From Rhizobium ruizarguesonis (GTDB taxonomy: Bacteria > Pseudomonadota > Alphaproteobacteria > Rhizobiales > Rhizobiaceae), in NCBI RefSeq assembly GCF_012349115.1, contig NZ_PQIG01000089.1, positions 207,660 to 271,659 of the forward strand: a stretch of 64,000 nt of DNA, written 5' to 3'. A program made the position numbers and the translations under genes. Shown here piece by piece: positions 51,386 through 59,157 of the stretch. Under the pieces are notes generated by a model. It was given only the letters and a program-made list of their open reading frames with translations, made no database searches and was not told where the DNA came from. How positions within the stretch are numbered: position 1 is the first letter of the stretch; each line of letters starts with the position of its first letter.

Positions 51386-52180
51386 TCAAGTCTCCCTGAT
51401 TGATATCGCGGAAATCTGGCGGCCGTAATCCGGCTCCTTGCGATGTGTCGTCCTGCGGTAGGAAAAGAAGCGCTCGCTATCCGGATAGGTGCAGAGGCCG
51501 AGGCTTTCGGCACGCACGCCGGCTTTCGTCAGCCGGTCGACGGTCAACGCCGGCAGGTTGAACATGGCATGGCCGGGCGTCTCGGAAGGCACAAAAAAGC
51601 GCACGTCCTCCGGGTTTTCGGCGACGAAACGCTCGACGAACTCGGGACCGACCTCATAACTTGCCTGGCTGATCGAGGGGCCGAGGCAGGCGACGATGCG
51701 AGCGCGATCCGCACCCAGCGCCTCCATGGCGGCGATGGTATTTTCGAGCACGCCCGTCAGCGCGCCCTTCCAGCCGGCATGGGCTGCGCCGATGACGCGG
51801 TTATCGGGATCGGCAAAGAGGATCGGCCCGCAATCGGCCGCGAGCACGCCAAGCGCGATACCAGGGGTGTGCGTTACCATCGCATCGGCGTCAGGGCGGG
51901 CGCCGTCATAATCGGCACCGACCACCACGACATCGGGAGAATGGACCTGATGCACGGTTGCCAGCCGCTCGACCGGCAAGCCAAACCAGGCGGCGACACG
52001 GCGCCGGTTTTCGAGGACCTTGTCACGTTCGTCGCTGGAGCCGAGGCCGACATTGAGGCCACGATACAGACCTTCGGAAACGCCGCCGGCCCGCGTGAAA
52101 TAACCGTGCCGGATGGTGCTACCCGCCGCTTCGTTCAGCAGCGCGCTTTCGATCGGTGCGGGAGAGGCCGCGTCCTGCAT
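51386..52180 (-). CDS. pgeF: Peptidoglycan editing factor (YfiH family)
   Basis: 264 residues. The conserved metal and active-site residues are in TVHQVHSPDVVV, VLAADCGPILF and GAAHAGWKGAL. The family was long called multicopper polyphenol oxidase/laccase and is now known to correct misincorporated residues in peptidoglycan precursors, with purine nucleoside phosphorylase-like activity reported. Full length. The gene lies 111 bp after midA and just before the creatinase-like gene. Confidence 0.92.
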   Translation of the reverse strand: MQDAASPAPIESALLNEAAGSTIRHGYFTRAGGVSEGLYRGLNVGLGSSDERDKVLENRRRVAAWFGLPVERLATVHQVHSPDVVVVGADYDGARPDADAMVTHTPGIALGVLAADCGPILFADPDNRVIGAAHAGWKGALTGVLENTIAAMEALGADRARIVACLGPSISQASYEVGPEFVERFVAENPEDVRFFVPSETPGHAMFNLPALTVDRLTKAGVRAESLGLCTYPDSERFFSYRRTTHRKEPDYGRQISAISIRET

Positions 52181-52291
52181 CTGTGATTCCGGGGTTTTCG
52201 AGGGGTTTGTTACTATCCCAAGCGCATCGCATATGCGGCGCGCTTCAAGTTCTTGTTTCGGGCCGATGTTGAACCAGCCGCGTGCGCCCTG

Positions 52292-53392
52292 TCAATCCAC
52301 CGGACGAAAGGGCATGAGATCGATGGCGGGATGGGAGACCGCCATCACCTTGAAGAGTTCGCCCATCCGGCCTTCACCGGCGCCGGCAAGCCTTTCGACC
52401 GCCGCCTGAATGACCTGCTGGGTTTGCGGCTCGCGATCGCGACCGAGGGCCGCCGCACGTTCGAGAATGCCGAGGCCACTTAGAAAATCACCTTGATGCA
52501 GGGCGCCGTTCAGATGGAGGCCGGCCGCAAGCGCCGTTTCGGCGAGCTGCTGGAAGTCGACATGGCTTGTCAGATCGGCTTCACCGGGATGGGCGAGCGG
52601 CGGGTCGAATTCATGCATGCGCACGGCCTGGAGCGTATCGCCGAAGCCGGTGACGAGATGGCCGTAGTCGATCGTAAGCGCCGTGCCGCCGAAGACGCGC
52701 AGCCGCTCGCAGATTGCGATCATCACCGCCTGGCGGGCCGGCGAGATTTCAAAGAGGGTGCCGACCGGCACGTTCTGCACCGGTTCGGGAAGAAGCGCGG
52801 GATCGAGGCCGGCGACGCCGGCGGCGAAGGTCAGCTCGCCATCGGCGTCGATGCCGACCATGCGCTCGCGGAAACCCGTCGGCATGCGGACGAACTGGCG
52901 GATCGGGATGGCGTCGAAGAGTTCGTTGGCGGCAATCAGCGTGAAGCCGGGCGGCACTTCGTCGAAGCCATTATGCCAGGCAATTTTCTCGCCGTAAGGC
53001 TCGAGTGTCTGGCTCTGGACGTCGCGCAGGCGCTCGCTGGTTTCGACGAGATGCACGCTCATCGCATCCAGGAGTGGCGGGGCGATGCGGGAGATGACGC
53101 GCAGCATGTCAGCCATCATCGTGCCGCGGCCGGGGCCGATCTCGACGAGGCGCACATCAGTCGGTGCGCCGTGGCGCTGCCAGGCATGGACGAGGAAGAC
53201 GCCGATCATCTCGCCGAAGATCTGGCTGACCTCGGGCGCGGTGACGAAATCGCCGGAACGGCCGAAGGGCTCGCGCGTCCGGTAATAGCCGTGTTCGGGA
53301 TCGGCGAGGCAGAGCGAGAAATAATCGGTGACGCTGATCGGGCCGTTGGCCTGGATGATCGCCTTGATCTTTTTGCCTAGAGTGGTGGTCAT
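52292..53392 (-). CDS. MidA-family SAM-dependent methyltransferase
   Basis: 366 residues. Family features are GPISVTDYFSLCLADPEHGY with the Asp/His segment, GDFVTAPEVSQIFGEMIGVF, the SAM-binding loop RLVEIGPGRGTMMADMLR and ANELFDAIPIRQFV. It is the bacterial counterpart of mitochondrial NDUFAF7, which methylates an arginine of a complex I subunit; the target in bacteria is not proven. It begins 19 bp after the lgt stop, and lgt-midA-pgeF is a common gene order in rhizobia. Confidence 0.92.
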   Translation of the reverse strand: MTTTLGKKIKAIIQANGPISVTDYFSLCLADPEHGYYRTREPFGRSGDFVTAPEVSQIFGEMIGVFLVHAWQRHGAPTDVRLVEIGPGRGTMMADMLRVISRIAPPLLDAMSVHLVETSERLRDVQSQTLEPYGEKIAWHNGFDEVPPGFTLIAANELFDAIPIRQFVRMPTGFRERMVGIDADGELTFAAGVAGLDPALLPEPVQNVPVGTLFEISPARQAVMIAICERLRVFGGTALTIDYGHLVTGFGDTLQAVRMHEFDPPLAHPGEADLTSHVDFQQLAETALAAGLHLNGALHQGDFLSGLGILERAAALGRDREPQTQQVIQAAVERLAGAGEGRMGELFKVMAVSHPAIDLMPFRPVD

Positions 53393-53411
53393 GTCGCGCG
53401 TCCTGCCGTTT

Positions 53412-54260
53412 TCAAAGCTGCAGCGCAGCCTGGCGGCAGGCCCGCAGCATCGCCCAGAGGCCGAGCAGGATCATCGGGGAGGAGAGCACCATGCCCATGG
53501 TCAGCCAGTTCGTGCCGAGGAGATAACCGAGCTGGGCGTCGGGCTCGCGGAAGAATTCGACGAAGATGCGCGACAGCGCATAGCCGCAGACGAAGACGCC
53601 TGTGATGAAGCCGGGGCTTTTCAGCGCGCGCATGCCGTAGACCAGGGCGGCCAGCACCACGAGCAGAACTATGCCTTCGAGGCCGGCTTCGTAAAGCTGG
53701 CTTGGGTGGCGGGCGAAGGGACCGCCGGTCGGGAAGACCACGGCCCAGGGCACGTCGGTCAACCGGCCCCACAGCTCGCCATTGATGAAATTGGCGATGC
53801 GGCCGAAAAACAGACCGAAGGGAACGACGGTGGCGACGATATCGAACAGGCTCCAGATCGGTATGGCGTTGCGGCGCGCAAAGAGGATCATGGCAATCGT
53901 CGTGCCGGTCAGGCCGCCATGGAAGGACATGCCACCGTTCCAGATCTCGAGCGCACGGACGGGACTGCGCAGGACGGCGGGGAGATCATAGAAGAAAATA
54001 TAGCCGAGACGGCCGCCGAGGACGACGCCAAGTGCTGCCCAGACGATGAAATCGTCGAGCTGCGTCCTTGACATCGGCGAGACGTTGCCGGGCCAGAGAC
54101 TTTCATTGGCGGCGAGGCGGCGCGCATAGGCCCAGCCGAGCAGGATGCCGGCGACGTAGGCGAGGCCGTACCAGTGAATCGCCAGCGGACCGATCGAAAC
54201 GGCGATCGGATCGATATCCGGGAAAGGCATGATGGCAAGGAGATCGGCTGCTATCGGCAA
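53412..54260 (-). CDS. lgt: Prolipoprotein diacylglyceryl transferase
   Basis: 282 residues, seven membrane helices. The Lgt signature is GLFFGRIANFINGELWGR, and HWYGLAYVAG lies in the first helix. It attaches diacylglycerol to the lipobox Cys of prolipoproteins, such as the one at 50137, in the inner membrane. The start is TTG at 54260, with AGGTGGA upstream; ATG at 54230 (MPFPDIDPIAVS) is possible but has no ribosome-binding site. First gene of the lgt-midA-pgeF run, divergent from the UbiK-like gene. Confidence 0.93.
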   Translation of the reverse strand: MPIAADLLAIMPFPDIDPIAVSIGPLAIHWYGLAYVAGILLGWAYARRLAANESLWPGNVSPMSRTQLDDFIVWAALGVVLGGRLGYIFFYDLPAVLRSPVRALEIWNGGMSFHGGLTGTTIAMILFARRNAIPIWSLFDIVATVVPFGLFFGRIANFINGELWGRLTDVPWAVVFPTGGPFARHPSQLYEAGLEGIVLLVVLAALVYGMRALKSPGFITGVFVCGYALSRIFVEFFREPDAQLGYLLGTNWLTMGMVLSSPMILLGLWAMLRACRQAALQL

Positions 54261-54461
54261 GGTTTTCCACCTGTTGAGTTGGGCGGAACATGCCGCTGCG
54301 ATCCCGGACGGTCAAGTCCATTGTTCGTGATGGCTCGTTCCCGGCCGGCGCCGGCAAGCTTATCCCGTGCAAAGCGCTTGCATCGTGGGTGGCGAAGCCC
54401 TACCTCAATCCTCGAGGCCCCGAAGGGCCGAATTCACCTCATGCGAAGGGAGAAAAACGCC

Positions 54462-54722
54462 ATGACGACCGGAACGAACCGTATCATGGACGAATTCGCC
54501 AAGCTGATGACCGATGCGGCCGGTGCCGCCCAGGGCGTCCGCAAGGAGATCGAAACCGCCTTCAACGCCCAGGCCGAGCGTTGGCTGAACAGCATGGACA
54601 TCGTCAAGCGCGAGGAGTTCGAGGCCGTGCGCGAGATGGCGATCAAAGCACGCGACGAGAACGAGGCGCTTGCCGCCCGCATCGCAGCGCTCGAGACGAA
54701 GCTTGCCGGCGAGGGCGCTTAA
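54462..54722 (+). CDS. UbiK/BMFP-type accessory factor
   Basis: 86 residues. A coiled-coil helical protein: FAKLMTDAAGAAQGVRKEIE, then MDIVKREEFEAVREMAIKAR and a C-terminal heptad segment AALETKL. This matches the DUF526/BMFP family, whose members assist ubiquinone synthesis (UbiK) and bind lipids. ATG at 54462 follows AAGGGAG by 10 bases. It is divergent from lgt. A perfect 9-bp hairpin stem follows the stop. Confidence 0.84.
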   Translation: MTTGTNRIMDEFAKLMTDAAGAAQGVRKEIETAFNAQAERWLNSMDIVKREEFEAVREMAIKARDENEALAARIAALETKLAGEGA

Positions 54723-55111
54723 GTCCCGGTGTGACACAGATGCGGCGTTGCCTTCATGCCACACGCCGCATCTTCCGTAAAAAAACCAGGTGAGTTTTCC
54801 ACCTGTGGACACTGCCAAAAAAGCCAATTCGCAGAGTCGCTTATTCTCCCTTCTGAATTGAATTTCGAAGAGCCTTTCCACAGTGGCCGGTCCTATTTTC
54901 CGTTCGGGGGGCTGGCAGGGGGCAAGGGGCGCTATACACTGATTTTAAATGATGATTCGAAGCGACTTGGTAAGCTCCGGGCAGGTTATCTGCGTTAAGT
55001 CTGGCAGCGGTTCAACGATCATCCGAGTGGTGTTTCCGGTATTTGCGTGTGTCTTTTCTTGTGTTCGTACACGAAGTTAGGCCGCATTCGTTCCGGTCAA
55101 GAAGGTGCTGC
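54723..55111. other. Gene-free region between the UbiK-like and ybjN genes
   Basis: 389 bp without a credible gene. A hairpin with arms GATGCGGCG (54739-54747) and CGCCGCATC (54764-54772) may end transcription of the UbiK-like gene. A small palindrome TTCGT-AC-ACGAA lies near 55063-55076, close to the expected promoter of ybjN. The short frame at 54756-54998 has no ribosome-binding site and is not supported. No tRNA-like sequence is visible. Confidence 0.5.
54739..54772 (+). terminator. Hairpin after the UbiK-like gene
   Basis: The arms GATGCGGCG and CGCCGCATC form a perfect 9-bp stem with a 16-base loop, 17 bp after the stop. No T-tract follows directly, so a terminator is only probable. 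Confidence 0.45.
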
Positions 55112-55612
55112 ATGAACCTGATGGAATTGGAATTCGAGCGTCAGTCGAACCCGGTCGATATGATCGAGTACGTTGCCTCCAACAACGACTGGTCGTTCGA
55201 ACGGTCCGGCGAGGACGAGATCGCGATGACGGTCGAGGGCCGCTGGACGGACTACCACGTCTCTTTCTCCTGGATGGAGGAATTCGAGGCGCTTCATCTT
55301 GGCTGCGCCTTCGATATCAAAGTTCCCGACATCAGGGTCAACGAGGTGGTCAAGCTGCTCTCGGCGATCAACGGGCAGGTGCTGATGGGTCATTTCGACC
55401 TCTGGCGTCAGGAAGATGTCGTCATTTTCCGCCAATCGCTGCTGCTTGCCGGCGGTGCGGAGCCTACCAATCGCCAGGTTGAGGTGCTGCTTTCCAGCGC
55501 GCTCGATACCTGCGAAGCCTATTTCCAGGCATTCCAGTTCGTCGTCTGGTCCGGCATGGAAGCGACGAAGGCGATGGAAGCCGTGCTGTTTGAAACGGTC
55601 GGCGAGGCATAA
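55112..55612 (+). CDS. YbjN domain-containing protein
   Basis: 166 residues. The YbjN fold, related to type III secretion chaperones, is seen in PVDMIEYVASNNDWSFERSG, GRWTDYHVSFSWMEEFEALH and VNEVVKLLSAINGQVLMGHF. Function unknown; the family has been linked to stress and motility in enterobacteria. ATG at 55112 follows GAAGG by 5 bases. Its stop is immediately before proC, so the two are in one operon with the CsaA-like gene. Confidence 0.84.
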   Translation: MNLMELEFERQSNPVDMIEYVASNNDWSFERSGEDEIAMTVEGRWTDYHVSFSWMEEFEALHLGCAFDIKVPDIRVNEVVKLLSAINGQVLMGHFDLWRQEDVVIFRQSLLLAGGAEPTNRQVEVLLSSALDTCEAYFQAFQFVVWSGMEATKAMEAVLFETVGEA

Positions 55613-55613
55613 G

Positions 55614-56441
55614 ATGCCGACGACCCCTTTCTCCTCGACACATCCCGTCGTTCTGATCGGTGCCGGAAACATGGGCGGGGCGATGCTCTCCGGCTGGCTG
55701 AAAAGCGGCGTTCCGGGCTCGGCGGTCATCATTGTCGATCCCGGCCCGTCGCCGGCGATGTTGGCGACGATCAGCGAGGCTGGTGCGACGCATCTGACCG
55801 CGCTTCCCATGGATTTGAAGGCAAGCGTGCTGTTCCTCGCGGTCAAGCCGCAGGTGATGGAGACGGTGCTGCCGGCGGTGAAAAGTGCGGTCGGGCCGGG
55901 CACGGTCGTCGTCTCGGTCGCAGCCGGCAAGACGCTCGATTTCCTTGAGAGGCATCTCGGCAAGGCCGCCATGGTGCGGGCCATGCCGAACACGCCGGCC
56001 ATGGTCGGGCGCGGCGTCACCGGCGCCTTTGCCAATTCGGGGGTCAGCGATCAGCAGCGCGAACGCGTCCATTCCCTTCTGCGCGTCTCGGGCCCGGTCG
56101 AATGGGTGCCGGCGGAAGCCGATATCGATGCCGTGACGGCGCTTTCGGGCAGCGGTCCGGCCTACGTATTCTATCTCGTCGAATGTATGGCGGAGGCAGG
56201 CCGTAAACTCGGCCTGCAGGCGGACCTCGCCATGCGTCTTGCGCGGGAAACAGTCGCGGGGGCTGGTGAACTCATGCACCAGTCCCCCGACGACGCTTCG
56301 CGGCTGCGAGAGAATGTGACTTCTCCCGGCGGCACCACGGCGGCGGCGCTCGCCGTGCTGATGGCCGAGAACGGCATGCAGCCTCTGTTCGACGCCGCCC
56401 TTGCGGCGGCGCGCAAGCGGGCCGAGGAACTGGCCGGCTGA
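55614..56441 (+). CDS. proC: Pyrroline-5-carboxylate reductase
   Basis: 275 residues. The NAD(P)-binding N-terminus is VVLIGAGNMGGAMLSGWLKS, followed by VRAMPNTPAMVGRGVTGAF and the C-terminal family signature around ENVTSPGGTTAAALAVL. It makes proline from pyrroline 5-carboxylate in the cytosol. The ATG overlaps the region of the ybjN stop (TAAGATG), so translation is coupled. It precedes a CsaA-like gene by 10 bp. Full length and intact. Confidence 0.95.
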   Translation: MPTTPFSSTHPVVLIGAGNMGGAMLSGWLKSGVPGSAVIIVDPGPSPAMLATISEAGATHLTALPMDLKASVLFLAVKPQVMETVLPAVKSAVGPGTVVVSVAAGKTLDFLERHLGKAAMVRAMPNTPAMVGRGVTGAFANSGVSDQQRERVHSLLRVSGPVEWVPAEADIDAVTALSGSGPAYVFYLVECMAEAGRKLGLQADLAMRLARETVAGAGELMHQSPDDASRLRENVTSPGGTTAAALAVLMAENGMQPLFDAALAAARKRAEELAG

Positions 56442-56451
56442 CGGAGACCAT

Positions 56452-56793
56452 ATGGCAGAAGAGATCAACTACGCCGATTTCGAGCGTGTCGACATTCGTG
56501 TCGGCACGATCATCGAGGCCAGTCCCTTTCCGGAAGCGCGCAAGCCGGCAATCAAGCTGGTGATCGATTTCGGCCCTGAGATCGGCGTTAAAAAATCCTC
56601 GGCGCAGATCACCGTGCATTATACGCCGGAAAGCCTGCTGGGCCGGCAAGTGCTCGGCGTCGTCAATTTCCCGCCGCGCCAGATCGGGCCGTTCCGCTCG
56701 GAAGTGCTGACGCTGGGTTTCGAGGACGAGAACGGCGCGATCGTGCTTGCTGCAGTCGAACAGTCGGTGCCAAACGGCCGAAAGATGATGTGA
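56452..56793 (+). CDS. csaA: tRNA-binding domain protein (CsaA-like)
   Basis: 113 residues, a single OB-fold tRNA-binding domain as in CsaA: YADFERVDIRVGTIIEASPF, KLVIDFGPEIGVKKSSAQIT, LGVVNFPPRQIGPFRSEVL. CsaA is a secretion chaperone-like protein in Bacillus, and the same domain occurs at the end of MetRS and PheRS; the bacterial role is not settled. ATG at 56452 follows ACGGAGACCAT. Last gene of the ybjN-proC-csaA operon; a RIME-like repeat follows its stop. Confidence 0.87.
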   Translation: MAEEINYADFERVDIRVGTIIEASPFPEARKPAIKLVIDFGPEIGVKKSSAQITVHYTPESLLGRQVLGVVNFPPRQIGPFRSEVLTLGFEDENGAIVLAAVEQSVPNGRKMM

Positions 56794-56809
56794 GCGGGAG
56801 CTTACACTT

Positions 56810-56973
56810 AAAGCGCGTCGCGTCGAATCGGATTCATGCGACGCGCTTTAAGTCTTTATGCAAGTCGTTATCCCAAAACCGCTGCGCACTTTTGGGCGAC
56901 ATGCATTAGATCAAAGAAATAGAGCATGATGTCGTCCGAAAACCGCGCACACTTTTCGGCATCATGCTCTAGT
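56810..56973. repeat. Composite RIME-like repeat, two modules in tandem
   Basis: Module one (about 56810-56903) has the palindrome TTAAAGCGCGTCGC / GCGACGCGCTTTAA, then CCAAAACCGCTGCGCACTTT and a GACATGC end. Module two (56904-56970) is nearly identical to the repeat at 30308-30376. The first module recurs, in other arrangements, at 59898-60003 and 63000-63072. The right end CTAGTT supplies the stop of the MBL gene. Confidence 0.82.
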
Positions 56974-57664
56974 TGTTCGGGGCTTCGCCTGATGCGCCGG
57001 CATCGGATCCTCGACGAGGTCTGATTTCCTGCAGAAATGGATTGCTTCGCCGCTCGTCGCCGATGCGGCTGCCCGGGCCGTGGCCGCAGATGAAGCCGAC
57101 CTCGTCGCCGAGCGGCAATACCTTGTCGCGGATCGAATCGAGAAGCTGCTGATGATCGCCGCCCGGCAGGTCGGTGCGACCGATCGAGCCGTTGAAGAGG
57201 ACATCGCCGAGATGGGCGAAATTCTGCGCACGGTTGAAATAGATGACGTGGCCGGGGGCATGGCCGGGCGTGTGATAGACCTCGAATTCTTGGGCGCCGA
57301 AAGAGATCTTGTCGCCGTCCTTCAGCCAGCGGTCGGGCACGACGTTACGCAATCCTGATATGCCGTATTTCGCGGCCTGGGTCTCGATCCGCTGCAGCAG
57401 CGGCAGGTCGTCCTGATGCGGGCCGACCACGTCGATGCCGAGAGCTTCCTTCAGCTCGCTGGCACCGCCGGCATGGTCGAGATGGCCGTGTGTCAGCCAG
57501 ATTTCCTTGATGGTCAGGCCGTTCTGGGCAATCGCCTGCAGGATGAGCGGCACGTCGCCGCCGGGATCGACGACGACGCCTTCCTTCGTATCGGGATCGA
57601 AGAAGATCGTGCAGTTTTGCTGGAAGGGTGTCACCGGAATGATGCCGGCCTGGAGCATGCCCAT
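56969..57664 (-). CDS. Metallo-beta-lactamase-fold hydrolase (glyoxalase II-like)
   Basis: 231 residues. The metal-binding motif is LTHGHLDHAGG, with further ligands in VYHTPGHAPGHV, FAHLGDVLFNGSIGRTDLPG and FICGHGPGS. This is the YcbL/GloB-like group that cleaves thioesters such as S-lactoylglutathione; the substrate is not certain. ATG at 57664 follows GCGAGGCACTT. The TAG stop is the first codon-sized unit of a RIME-like repeat, and the last residues (about EAPNN) may not be native. Confidence 0.88.
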   Translation of the reverse strand: MGMLQAGIIPVTPFQQNCTIFFDPDTKEGVVVDPGGDVPLILQAIAQNGLTIKEIWLTHGHLDHAGGASELKEALGIDVVGPHQDDLPLLQRIETQAAKYGISGLRNVVPDRWLKDGDKISFGAQEFEVYHTPGHAPGHVIYFNRAQNFAHLGDVLFNGSIGRTDLPGGDHQQLLDSIRDKVLPLGDEVGFICGHGPGSRIGDERRSNPFLQEIRPRRGSDAGASGEAPNN

Positions 57665-57951
57665 AAGTGCCTCGCTTGGTGTCTCTGCTGCTTCGGGTAT
57701 AGTCCGAAACCGCGGCAAGGACAGCCGGAATCTTGTGCCATTGGCGGTGTGGCTCACGGTAAAAAGACGGACTGCAACAAGAATTTATGCCCTCTTCGCC
57801 ATCGTCGCAGTGCGAGAAAATCGAGTTTTTCTCAATTTTTCCAAATATTTGCATGAAATCTCCCGCAAGTAGTGTTTCGCTCGGCGGAGCACAGGGGAAC
57901 ATCGTGGAACCCCGTGCGTTGTCAGCCCATCGAAACCAAGGAGACGCTCAC

Positions 57952-58569
57952 ATGACCTTGAAGAGAAACATTCTGCTGGCAGGCGCGGTGCTGATGGCTA
58001 GCGCCGGTCTCGCGCAGGCTGAGATGATGGCGACGACGGTCAACGATCTTAACGTCCGCGCCGGTCCGGGCCCGCAATATCCGACGGTCGGCCTTGCCAC
58101 CCGCGGCTCGACAGCGGTCCTCGACGGCTGCATCGAAGGCAGCCGCTGGTGCCGTGTCGACGTCAATGGCATGCGCGGCTGGGTCTATGCCGATTATCTG
58201 CAGGTCGATCAAGGCGGCAGCTCTGTCATCGTCGAGCAGCACCGTGCCGAGATCGGCGTTCCCAGCGTGACTTATGAGTCGACCGCGAGTGTCGTGCCGG
58301 CCGAGCCACAGCCGGCACCGGGCGACGAGTTGCTCGGCCCCGTTGGAGCGGTCGAGACCATTACCCCGCCAGAGACGGTCCGCACTTATATCGAGACCAA
58401 TCCGGGCCAGACGGTGCAGCTCGGCGGCGATGTCGTCGTCGGCGCTGAGGTGCCTGACGCTGTCACCTTCCAGTCGATTCCCGACTACGAGTACCGTTAT
58501 ACGAGGATCAACGATCGGCCGGTACTGGTCGATCCCGGTACACGCCGGATCGTCTACGTCTATCAATGA
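57952..58569 (+). CDS. Secreted bacterial SH3 and DUF1236 domain protein
   Basis: 205 residues. The signal peptide is about 1-23 (LLAGAVLMASAGLAQAE). A bacterial SH3 domain follows at about 25-85 (VNDLNVRAGPGPQYPTVGLA; GMRGWVYADYLQVD), then a Pro-rich linker and a C-terminal DUF1236-like domain (TYIETNPGQTVQLGGDVVVG; YEYRYTRINDRPVLVDPGTR). The SH3 type usually binds peptidoglycan, so a cell-wall role is likely. The ATG follows AAGGAGACGCTCAC. It is divergent from the MBL gene, with 287 bp between them. Confidence 0.85.
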   Translation: MTLKRNILLAGAVLMASAGLAQAEMMATTVNDLNVRAGPGPQYPTVGLATRGSTAVLDGCIEGSRWCRVDVNGMRGWVYADYLQVDQGGSSVIVEQHRAEIGVPSVTYESTASVVPAEPQPAPGDELLGPVGAVETITPPETVRTYIETNPGQTVQLGGDVVVGAEVPDAVTFQSIPDYEYRYTRINDRPVLVDPGTRRIVYVYQ

Positions 58570-58590
58570 CGTGTTCGACAGAAACTGAGG

Positions 58591-58614
58591 CGAGGCGGAC
58601 GTCGGACCGCCTCG
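58591..58614 (+). terminator. Hairpin after the SH3 protein gene
   Basis: CGAGGCGG-ACGTCGGA-CCGCCTCG is a perfect 8-bp stem, 21 bp after the stop. There is no T-tract, so it is a possible terminator only. Confidence 0.45.
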
Positions 58615-58752
58615 TTCCGGGGCGCTTCTCCCTGCCTTAATCCCGCATCGGTTGATTTTTCTTAACGCTTTCCTCCAAAATATGATAAAATACTAATATG
58701 CCGAAGGTTCGGCATGGATCGGCGATCGGGGAGATCGCCAGAGGAGGAAATC

Positions 58753-59022
58753 ATGGAAGCGCTACTTCCGCTCATCACACAATTGATTGCCGGCGCAATC
58801 GGCGGCAACGCCGCGAGCGCCGCTTTGAAGCAGCAGGCGATCAACGTCGTCGCCCGGACCATCGCAGGTGCGATCGGCGGTGTTGCCGGCGGTATGCTGC
58901 TCAGCATGGTCGGCGGGGAAGCGGCCATGACCGGCCTGATCGCCGACGGCATCGGCGGCCTGATCGGCGGCGGCATTCTCTCGACGCTCGCCGGACTGGT
59001 CATGGCACGGGCGCATAGGTAA
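58753..59022 (+). CDS. Small glycine-zipper hydrophobic protein
   Basis: 89 residues from ATG at 58753, preceded by GAGGAGGAAATC. Two or three hydrophobic helices are full of small-residue repeats (LIAGAIGGNAASA; TIAGAIGGVAGGMLLSMVGG; LIADGIGGLIGGGILSTLAG). The G-x-x-x-G spacing is typical of glycine-zipper membrane proteins. It is probably inserted in the inner membrane. I do not recognise a named family. A RIME-like repeat follows. Confidence 0.72.
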   Translation: MEALLPLITQLIAGAIGGNAASAALKQQAINVVARTIAGAIGGVAGGMLLSMVGGEAAMTGLIADGIGGLIGGGILSTLAGLVMARAHR

Positions 59023-59043
59023 AAAGGCCCGGCAGGCGGTTAT

Positions 59044-59136
59044 CTACAGCGCCGCGTGTCTTTTGAGACGCGCAATGGACGCTGTTGCACTTTAAATTGC
59101 TGCATAATTTTATCCTTTTAGGAATTATGCAGTAGC
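59044..59136. repeat. RIME-like mosaic repeat (reverse copy of 4892-5012)
   Basis: TACAGCGCCGCGTGTCTTTT, then GAGACGCGC, GACGCTGTTGCACTTTAAAT, TGCTGCATAATTTTATCC and ATTATGCAGT occur in the same order as in the reverse complement of 4892-5012. The palindromes are retained with a few changes. It lies between the glycine-zipper gene and the ilvE pseudogene. Confidence 0.8.
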
Positions 59137-59157
59137 CGGACCGATTGCGTGAGGGTC

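Noticed and set aside
54756..54998. Small gene between the UbiK-like gene and ybjN
   Set aside because: It has no ribosome-binding site, its composition is unlike neighbouring genes, and the frame begins inside a hairpin.
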